Shown here in pieces: positions 54,933 to 61,719 of a stretch of 64,000 bases of DNA (positions are counted from its first letter, which is position 1; each line of letters opens with the position of its first letter). Source of the DNA: RYN-230 sp963760405 (GTDB lineage Bacteria; Actinomycetota; Actinomycetes; Streptosporangiales; Streptosporangiaceae); the NCBI GenBank assembly GCA_963760405.1, contig CAVXCV010000003.1, forward strand, positions 124,001 to 188,000. Reading direction: 5' to 3'. Below the pieces are notes generated by a model. That model did not search any database. It was not told the DNA's origin and worked only from the letters and a program-made list of their open reading frames with translations. The position numbers and the translations under genes were made by a program.

Positions 54933-56108
54933 ATGCAGAGCTGGGATCCCCGTACTCCGAACGCACCTGGCGGGCACGCTCGCCTCGGGCAGGCTGCGCC
55001 TGCCTCTGCAGCACTCTACCCGGCAGACCGGCTGCGGCTGGCCGCCGCCGCGGCCGGGCAGGCCGGATTGGCGGTTCTGCTCCTGACGCCCGGTCCTGAC
55101 CTGCGCTATCTGATCGGCTATGACGCCAAGCAGCTAGAACGGCTGACCTGCCTGGCGGTGCCTGCCGCTGGCGACCCGTTCCTAGTGGTGCCGCGGCTGG
55201 AACTGCCCGCGGCGCAGGCCTCGCCGGCCGGCGCCCTCGGCCTGGACATGCTCCCGTGGGAGGAAACCGACGACCCGTACGCGCTGGTCGCCGGGCGGCT
55301 CGGGCCGGTCCCCAGCGCCGGGCTGTCCGACCGGATGTGGGCGATGATGGTGCTGCGCTTCCGCGCGGCGCTGCCCGCCGCCCGGCAGGGGCTGGCCAGC
55401 GCGGCCCTGCGCGGGCTGCGCATCCGCAAGACACCCGCGGAGATAGCGGCGCTGCGCGAGGCGGGCGCCGCGATCGACCGGGTGCACGCGGGCGTACCGC
55501 AGTGGCTGCGGCCGGGCCGCACCGAGCAGGAGGTCGCGGCGGACATCGCAGAGGCGATCACCGCGGCGGGTCACGTCCGGGTGGACTTCGCGATCGTGGC
55601 CTCCGGGCCGAACGCCGCCAGCCCGCACCATGAGCCGTCCGGCCGGGCGCTGGCCACGGGCGACGTGGTCGTGGTGGACATCGGCGGCACCATGCCCAGC
55701 GGTTACTGCTCGGACTGCACCAGGACGTACGCGATCGGCACGCCTCCTGCGGAGTTCGCCAGCTATTACCCGGTGCTGCGGGACGCGCAGGAGGCGGCCT
55801 GCGCCGCGGTGCGGCCCGGGGTCACCGCGGAAGCGGTGGATACCGCGGCCCGTCGGCCGATCACCGCGGCCGGGTACGGTGCCCAGTTCGTGCACCGTAC
55901 CGGCCACGGCATCGGTCTGGAATCACATGAGGATCCCTACATCGTGGCCGGCAACACCGAACCGTTGCAGCCGGGCATGGCCTTCTCGGTCGAGCCGGGC
56001 ATCTATCCCGGCCCGCACGGGGCCAGGATCGAGGACATCGTGGTCTGCACCGCCGACGGCCACGAGCGGCTGAACAACATCACCCGCGAGCTCGTGGTGA
56101 TCAGCTAG
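54933..56108 (+). CDS. pepE: Xaa-Pro dipeptidase PepE (M24)
   Basis: Proline-specific M24B metallopeptidase, 391 residues. The N-terminal creatinase-like domain contains LLTPGPDLRYLIGYDA; the catalytic domain has both metal aspartates in VVDIGGTMPSGYCSDCTRTY, His in TGHGIGLESHE, and the two Glu in SVEPGIYPGPHGARIED. All ligands are intact, in contrast with the M24-fold protein at 33.7 kb. Last member of the mycobacterial-like block (Rv2089c). The first 30 residues are low complexity, so a later start is possible. Confidence 0.93.
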   Translation: MQSWDPRTPNAPGGHARLGQAAPASAALYPADRLRLAAAAAGQAGLAVLLLTPGPDLRYLIGYDAKQLERLTCLAVPAAGDPFLVVPRLELPAAQASPAGALGLDMLPWEETDDPYALVAGRLGPVPSAGLSDRMWAMMVLRFRAALPAARQGLASAALRGLRIRKTPAEIAALREAGAAIDRVHAGVPQWLRPGRTEQEVAADIAEAITAAGHVRVDFAIVASGPNAASPHHEPSGRALATGDVVVVDIGGTMPSGYCSDCTRTYAIGTPPAEFASYYPVLRDAQEAACAAVRPGVTAEAVDTAARRPITAAGYGAQFVHRTGHGIGLESHEDPYIVAGNTEPLQPGMAFSVEPGIYPGPHGARIEDIVVCTADGHERLNNITRELVVIS

Positions 56109-57339
56109 CCGCCGATGCGGAGCCCGCCGACGCTGCCATGTCGGCGGCACGCGGGTGCCCGATGGACAGGCCGCTGACCGGGTCGAAGAACTGCAGGTTC
56201 GAGGTGTCCACGGCGAGCTCGATGGCCTGTTCGGAGCGGACCTGGCTGCGCGCGGCGACCCGGGCGGTCCACAGCGTCTTACCCTGCGCCAGCACTACCG
56301 CGGCGTCCTCGTCTTCTTCACTGGCGATCTCGCTGATGCTGGCGTGCCGGACCGGCGTGGTGTTGACCGAGAAGACGACGAGGATCTCACTGCCCAGTTC
56401 CTCGGTGACCTCGGCGTGGACCGGCATCCGAGCCCAGCCGCTCTCGGCCAGCCGGGCGTCCTCGAAGTCGGAGGGACGGACGCCGAGGATCACCTCGCGG
56501 CCGAAGTAGTCGGACAGGCCAGCCTTCTCGCTGATGACCCGGGCGGGCAGGGGGAGTTTGTGCCCGGCGAAACTGACCGCCGGACCATCGTCGCGGACGA
56601 GTTCCGCGCTGGCGAAGTTCATCGACGGGGAACCGATGAAGCCGGCCACGAACAGGTTCACCGGCGTCTGGAAGAGCGTCTGCGGGGTGTCCACCTGCTG
56701 CAGCTGCCCATCGCGCAGCACGCAGACCCGGTCCCCGAGGGTCATCGCCTCGACCTGGTCGTGGGTGACGTAGACGGTGGTGACGCCCAGCCGGTGGTGC
56801 AGCTGAGTGAGCGAGGCGCGCATGGATACCCGGAGCTTGGCGTCCAGGTTGGACAGGGGCTCGTCCATCAGGAACGCCTGCGGCTCCCGGACGATCGCCC
56901 GGCCCATCGCCACCCGCTGCCGCTGGCCACCGGACAGTGCGGCCGGCTTGCGCTTGAGGTACTGCTCGAGGCCGAGCAACTTGGAGACCTCGGTCACCCG
57001 GCGCTTGATATCGTCCTTGGGCGTCTTGCGCTGCTGCAGCCCGAACGCCAGGTTCTGCTCCACCGTCATGTGCGGGTACAGCGCATAGTTCTGGAACACC
57101 ATGGCGATGTCCCGGTCCTTGGGCGGCAGGTCGTTCACGACCCGGCCGCCGATGGAGATCGTCCCGGAGCTGATCTCCTCCAGGCCGGCGATGGACCGCA
57201 GGGCGGTGGTCTTGCCGCAGCCCGACGGGCCCACCAGGACCATGAACTCGCCGTCCCTGATCTCCAGGTTGAGGTCATCCACCCCCTTGACCCCGCCCGG
57301 GTAGATCTTGTTGACCTGGTCAAGGACGATGTTGGCCAT
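56101..57339 (-). CDS. MsiK/UgpC-type ABC sugar importer ATPase
   Basis: A 412-residue ATPase that energises one or several carbohydrate ABC importers. MANIVLDQVNKIYPGGVKGV, Walker A GPSGCGKTT, Q-loop MVFQNYALYPHMTV, signature LSGGQRQRVAMG, Walker B FLMDEPLSNLD and the TOBE-type regulatory domain (about 240-390) are present. No permease or binding protein is adjacent, consistent with the shared multi-importer MsiK of actinobacteria. ATG 57339 rather than the upstream start. It overlaps the end of pepE by eight bases. Confidence 0.9.
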   Translation of the reverse strand: MANIVLDQVNKIYPGGVKGVDDLNLEIRDGEFMVLVGPSGCGKTTALRSIAGLEEISSGTISIGGRVVNDLPPKDRDIAMVFQNYALYPHMTVEQNLAFGLQQRKTPKDDIKRRVTEVSKLLGLEQYLKRKPAALSGGQRQRVAMGRAIVREPQAFLMDEPLSNLDAKLRVSMRASLTQLHHRLGVTTVYVTHDQVEAMTLGDRVCVLRDGQLQQVDTPQTLFQTPVNLFVAGFIGSPSMNFASAELVRDDGPAVSFAGHKLPLPARVISEKAGLSDYFGREVILGVRPSDFEDARLAESGWARMPVHAEVTEELGSEILVVFSVNTTPVRHASISEIASEEDEDAAVVLAQGKTLWTARVAARSQVRSEQAIELAVDTSNLQFFDPVSGLSIGHPRAADMAASAGSASAAS

Positions 57340-57480
57340 GTATGCGCTCCGTCGCTGTCCGGCGCGCGCCGCTCCGCTGCGGCGCTGCTGCGAGAGCACG
57401 GCGGGCGGCCGTCCTGGGTGCTGTGTTCAGGGGAAATCCATCGTGCTCTGGCCGGCAGCGTAACTCCGCCGTCGCGGCTC

Positions 57481-57538
57481 GTTAAGACTGGGATCACATC
57501 CTGTTACCGGAGCGTAAAGCCCGTTATCAGGCCGTTAC
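57481..57538. promoter_or_regulatory. array of GTTA-type half-sites with 11-base spacing
   Basis: GTTAA (57481), GATCA (57492), GTTAC (57503), GTAAA (57514), GTTAT (57523) and GTTAC (57534) lie 11, 11, 11, 9 and 11 bases apart. Direct repeats of 11 bases are the binding pattern of OmpR-type regulators such as PhoP and GlnR. The array lies in the 243-base gap between the divergent msiK-like and Lrp genes, next to the Lrp promoter. Confidence 0.45.
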
Positions 57539-57570
57539 AGTCAGCGCACCAGCTACGGCCGCCGGCGGAC

Positions 57571-57576
57571 TACCGT
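57571..57576 (+). promoter_or_regulatory. -10 element of the Lrp-family gene (leaderless)
   Basis: TACCGT ends six bases before the GTG at 57583; no ribosome-binding sequence is present. Confidence 0.4.
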
Positions 57577-57582
57577 ATCGGG

Positions 57583-58164
57583 GTGGAAGAGATCGACCGC
57601 AGGATCGTCTCGCTGCTGTGCCGCGACGGCCGGATCAGCTTCACCGAGTTGTCCCGGCAGACCGGCCTGTCGGTGTCCGCCACCCATCAGCGGGTGCGCC
57701 GGCTCGAGCGGCGCGGCGTGATCCGGGGCTATGCCGCCGTGATCGAGCCCGCCGGGGCTGGCCTGCCACTGACCGCGTTTATCTCGATCAAGCCGTTCGA
57801 CCCGGCCGCGCCGGACGACGCCCCGCAGCGGCTCGCCCACCTGACCGCGATCGAGGCCTGCCACAGCGTGGCCGGGGACGAGAACTACATACTCAAGGTA
57901 CGGGTGGCCTCGCCTGCTGCCCTGGAGGACCTGCTGCAGCAGATCCGGGCCTGCGCCAACGTGTCCACCAGGACCACTATCGTGCTCAGCACCCCGTACG
58001 AGAACCGGCCGCCGGACATCGGGGGTGTCCTGGACCTCAACGGCGCCAGCACGGACGAGCAGGACCCGGAGGGCATGGACCCCGAGAGCGCAGACCCCGA
58101 GAGCGCGGACCCGGAGCGCACCGGCCCGCCAGGGATCGAGGCGGACGGTACCGGAGTGCGCTAG
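57583..58164 (+). CDS. Lrp/AsnC family transcriptional regulator
   Basis: A 193-residue regulator. VEEIDRRIVSLLCRDGRISF then TELSRQTGLSVSATHQRVRR is the winged HTH and LTAFISIKPFD, HSVAGDENYILKVRVASPAA the RAM ligand-binding domain. After residue 150 comes a non-conserved acidic tail with DPESADPESADPE repeats, longer than usual for the family. Such proteins respond to amino acids; its target may be its own promoter or a neighbour. Confidence 0.9.
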   Translation: MEEIDRRIVSLLCRDGRISFTELSRQTGLSVSATHQRVRRLERRGVIRGYAAVIEPAGAGLPLTAFISIKPFDPAAPDDAPQRLAHLTAIEACHSVAGDENYILKVRVASPAALEDLLQQIRACANVSTRTTIVLSTPYENRPPDIGGVLDLNGASTDEQDPEGMDPESADPESADPERTGPPGIEADGTGVR

Positions 58165-58180
58165 GGCGCTGCGGAGCGCG

Positions 58181-58840
58181 CTAGGGCACCGTGCGGCCGT
58201 CTGCGCGGATGCCGTCCAGCATCACCGTGAGCAGCCGTTCGGCCTGGTCGGGGTGGGTAGAGGGGTAGTCCGCGGCGACCGCGAGCGCGTGCGCCAGCTT
58301 GAGCAGGTCAGCCGCGTCCAGGTCCGGGCGGATCTCGCCAGACCGCTGCCCCTCGGCGAGCAGCCGGCCCGCTGCCTCGCGGACCAGCATGCTGCACGTG
58401 GTGACCAGCTCAGCGCTCTTGTCCAGGCCGGACATCATGGTGATAGTCAGGTTCCGCTTGGTCGCGCCGAACGCCACCATGGCGCGCAGCCATTCGGCCA
58501 GCGCCTGCCCGGGGGACCCGGTGCCCTCCAGTTCCCGGGCCCGGGCGCACAGTCCCTCGACCTGATCGCGGTACACGGCTTCCAGCAGGGCCTGGCGGGT
58601 CGGGAAGTGCCGGTACAGGGTGCCGATGCCGACCCCGGCCCGGCGTGCGATCTCATCGAGCGACACGTCATCCGCGCCGTGCGCGGCGAACGCGGCGGCC
58701 GCCGCCGCGAGCAGCCGCTGCCGGTTGCGCCGCGCATCCGCCCGCATGCCCGCCGTAGGGTCAGCGGGCGCGCGGCTCACCGCCGCCGTGCCGGAGGCGG
58801 CGGGGTCAGCTGCCGGGCCAGGTGCGCTCATCGGGTCCAC
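58181..58840 (-). CDS. TetR family repressor
   Basis: A 219-residue regulator. The HTH is DVSLDEIARRAGVGIGTLYR followed by HFPTRQALLEAVY, preceded by RADARRNRQRLLAAA; a start at the internal Met (58747) is possible because the first 31 residues are Ala/Pro-rich and unconserved. The ligand domain begins near residue 90. It is divergent from an MFS drug-exporter gene with three matching palindromes between them, the classic arrangement for TetR control of an efflux pump. Confidence 0.9.
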   Translation of the reverse strand: MDPMSAPGPAADPAASGTAAVSRAPADPTAGMRADARRNRQRLLAAAAAAFAAHGADDVSLDEIARRAGVGIGTLYRHFPTRQALLEAVYRDQVEGLCARARELEGTGSPGQALAEWLRAMVAFGATKRNLTITMMSGLDKSAELVTTCSMLVREAAGRLLAEGQRSGEIRPDLDAADLLKLAHALAVAADYPSTHPDQAERLLTVMLDGIRADGRTVP

Positions 58841-58849
58841 TTTAAGCGG

Positions 58850-58919
58850 TTGCTAAACGGAGAGTACCTCCGTATATTAATCGGAGTCGGCCTCCGAATA
58901 GTTCCGGAGACTACCTCCG
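58850..58919 (+). promoter_or_regulatory. efflux-pump promoter with three tandem palindromic operators
   Basis: TTGCTA (58850-58855), 17 bases and TATATT (58873-58878) form a promoter toward the MFS gene. Three 15-base palindromes share CGGAG and CTCCG arms around a variable 5-base centre: 58858-58872, 58882-58896 and 58905-58919, spaced 24 and 23 bases. The first exactly fills the -35/-10 spacer. They should bind the divergent TetR protein. Confidence 0.75.
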
Positions 58920-59122
58920 ATCTGCTGGCAGCTCCACTGTAGGGCTCCATCGCGGGACGGGGCACCCGCCGCGCAGTACCCACGGCCCGCCGGATGAGCC
59001 TGTGCCACCTGGACCGCATCCATCGCGGCGCCCGGGCAGGCCGCCAGCGCCCGGAGCGGGCCGCCAGCGCCCGGAGGCCGGCGCGCAACTGCACGGCACC
59101 ACCAACCGCACGGGAGTCGTCT

Positions 59123-60656
59123 GTGCCTGCATCGTCCACTGGGCCTGCCACCAGCCGGCCCGCTTCGCCCGGACCTGTCACCGGGCCTGCTACCACCAGG
59201 GCTACTACCACCGGGCCCGCGTCACCAGGGCCGCCAGGGGGAGCGCTGCGCGGCCGCCTGGCCGCGGCCCGGCGGCGCGGCCACCCTGGAGTGGCGCTGG
59301 TCATCATGCTGTTCGCCCAGCTCATGATCGTCCTGGACCTGACCGTGGTGAACATCGCGCTGCCGCACATCCAGGCCGGCCTGCGCTTCTCCCCGGCGGG
59401 CCTGTCCTGGGTGCTGAACGCGTACACGCTCACCTTTGGCGGCCTGCTGCTGCTCGGCGGGCGGGCGGGCGACATTCTCGGCCGCCGCCGGGTGTTCCTC
59501 GCCGGGATCACCCTGTTCACCGTCTCATCGCTGGCCGGTGGCCTGGCGACCGGCGCGGGCTGGCTGCTCGCGGCGCGCGCCGCGCAAGGTGTCGGCGGTG
59601 CGCTGGCTTCGCCCGCCGTGCTCGCGCTCATCGTGGGGAGTTTCGCCGAAGGCCGTGAGCGGACCCGCGCGCTGGGCATCTACTCCGCGGTGCTGATGGG
59701 CGGTGCCTCGCTGGGCCTGGTCCTCGGCGGCATCATCACCGAGTGGGCGTCCTGGCGCTGGGTGCTGTTCGTCAACGTGCCGGTCGGGATCCTGGTCGCC
59801 CTGGTCACCCCGGTGTTCGTCACCGAGACGCCGGGCCTGCGCTGGCCGGTTCGACCTGGCCGGCGCGGTCACCTCAACCGCCGGGATGACCGCGCTGGTG
59901 TACGCGTTCATCCGGGCCGCGGCCAGCGGCTGGAGCGACCGGCTGACGCTGGCCGCGTTCGGGCTGGCGGTCCTGCTGCTCGGCGCCTTCCTGCTGACTG
60001 AGTCCCGCGCCCGCCAGCCGATCACCCCGCTGCGGCTGTTCGCCGATCCCGCCCGGGCCGGCTCTTACCTGACCCGGCTGCTGCTGGTGGCCGGGATGTT
60101 CGGGATGTTCTTCTTCCTGACCCAGTTCGTCCAGGACATTCTCGGTTTCAGCCCGCTGGCGGCCGGGTTCGCCTTCCTGCCCATGACGGTGACCGTGTTC
60201 GCGGTGTCCCGGGCGGCACCGCGGCTGCTGCCCCGGTTCGGTACCACCCGGCTCATGCTCGCTGGGATGGTCCCGGTCATCGCCGGGATGGCCTGGCTGG
60301 CCCAGGTATCAGCCGGGTCGGGGTACGGCACCGGCCTGCTCGGGCCGATGCTGCTGCTCGGCTCCGGCATGGGGCTGGTGTTCGTCCCGCTCACCACGGT
60401 GTCCCTGGCCGGGGTGGCGGCGGAGGACTCCGGCGCCGCGGCCAGCATGGTCAATGTGATGCAGCAGGTCGGCGGGTCACTCGGGCTGGCCATCCTGGTC
60501 ACGGTGTTCGGCGCGGCGACCCGCGCGGCGCACCCGGTGAGCCGGGCCCCGGCCCATCAGGCGCTCGTGCACGGGATCTCGGCCGCCTTCACCGTGGCCG
60601 CGCTGTTCGACGTGGCCGCGTTGCTGGTCATCGCGCTCACCAGCAGGCGGCGGTGA
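59123..60656 (+). CDS. MFS multidrug exporter, EmrB/QacA type (frame break)
   Basis: A 14-TM-type proton-coupled exporter. A Thr/Gly/Pro/Ala-rich N-terminus leads to VALVIMLFAQLMIVLDLTVV (motif D1), LLLGGRAGDILGRRRVFLAG (motif A) and GLVLGGIITEWASWRWVLFV (motif C). The frame breaks near 59848 (one extra base): FVTETPGLRWP before, GRFDLAGAVTSTAGMTALVY after. GTG 59123 with GGGAG upstream is my start; an ATG at 58994 is in frame but lacks a ribosome-binding site. About 510 residues repaired. Controlled by the TetR protein. Confidence 0.87.
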
Positions 60657-61478
60657 CCGCGCGCAGCGGCACCCCGGGCGGGATGGACATCCCGGGCAGC
60701 ACGATCGCTGCCGTCCCGCTGTGCTCGCGCGCCGTGTCCGGCAGCCGCTCGGCGCAGGTCGCGACCACCGTGGCGCCCTGCAGCAGGGCGAGGTCCAGCA
60801 GCAGCGTGTAGTCCTGGCCCGGGCCACCCGGCGGTCCGGCCAGGACCACATCGCTACTGGTGATGGGCGCCTTGGCGAGCAGGCCGCGCAGCTGCGCGGC
60901 GAGCTGGCCATGGGTCAGCGGGGCCGGCCCAGCGTGCCGTCGCTGTCCCGGGTGTACGGGATCAGGGCCAGGTCAGCTGGGGCCGCGCTGGCGGGCTGGC
61001 ACAGTCCGCGGGACAGCAGCGAGGCGAACGGGATCACGCCCGCCGCATCGTCGAACGAGATGATCTGGCGTACCCAGGAGCCGTCCGCGGCGGTCAGCGC
61101 GTCCGGCACCAGCGGCGCGCCGGTGATCAGCAGCCGTGCCCCGCAGTCGGTGAGCTGGTCGGCGATCGTGACGACCGGGCTGCCGCTGGGGATGGGCGAC
61201 GGCACCCCGCCAGCGGCGCGGACCGCATGCACGGCGAGCATGTAGCTGACCGCGTCGGGGACGTAGATGCCGACGATGTCCCGGGCCCGGAGCCCGCGCC
61301 GGATCAGGCCGGCCGCTGCCGCCTGCACGACCGCGGCCAGCCGGGCGTGGCTGAGGGTCCGGCCTGGGTAGCCTGCACCGCTGCCGGCCAATGCGGGGTG
61401 ACCGTCCCGTGCGGTGGCGAGGCCGACCAGCCGCTGCGTCACCGTGGCCTGAGGGGGAGGCATGTCCGTGACCGTCAT
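60637..61478 (-). pseudogene. truncated AMP-binding (acyl-CoA synthetase-like) gene
   Basis: The protein resembles the N-terminal half of a 4-coumarate/acyl-CoA ligase: TVTQRLVGLATARDGHPALA, LSHARLAAVVQAAAAGLIRR and IVGIYVPDAVSYMLAVHAVR. The P-loop, SSGTTGxPKG in active enzymes, reads TRDSDGTLGRP. After a frame break near 60918 the sequence continues PLTHGQLAAQLRGLLAKAP and DYTLLLDLALLQGATVVATC, then stops at about 280 residues, losing the rest of the adenylation domain. Either a decaying gene or a short non-catalytic homologue. GGAGAAAGG precedes ATG 61478. Confidence 0.65.
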
Positions 61479-61496
61479 CCCGTGCCTTTCTCCCCA

Positions 61497-61536
61497 GGTT
61501 CCTCCGGCCACCCCCCTCCTGGTGGCCGGAGGAACC
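61497..61536. other. perfect 16-bp inverted repeat upstream of the AMP-binding gene
   Basis: GGTTCCTCCGGCCACC (61497-61512) pairs perfectly with 61521-61536 around an 8-base C-rich loop. It lies in the presumed 5' leader of the minus-strand gene, 18 bases before its start, or could be an operator. The rest of the 241-base gap to the LuxR gene shows nothing I can name. Confidence 0.55.
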
Positions 61537-61719
61537 CTGGCTCTGCATCCGGCGGCTCTGGCGGAGCCACGGACGGCCCCCGTGACGTCCGGGCTCACCA
61601 GAACTTGTGCCCATGACCCTACGTAGACGTGAGGCTGAGCACATGCGCCGAAGTATGCAGTGCAATGTGTAGTTCGGAGCGGCATGCGCGGCGGATTGGT
61701 ATGTACGGCGGAAGGAAGG

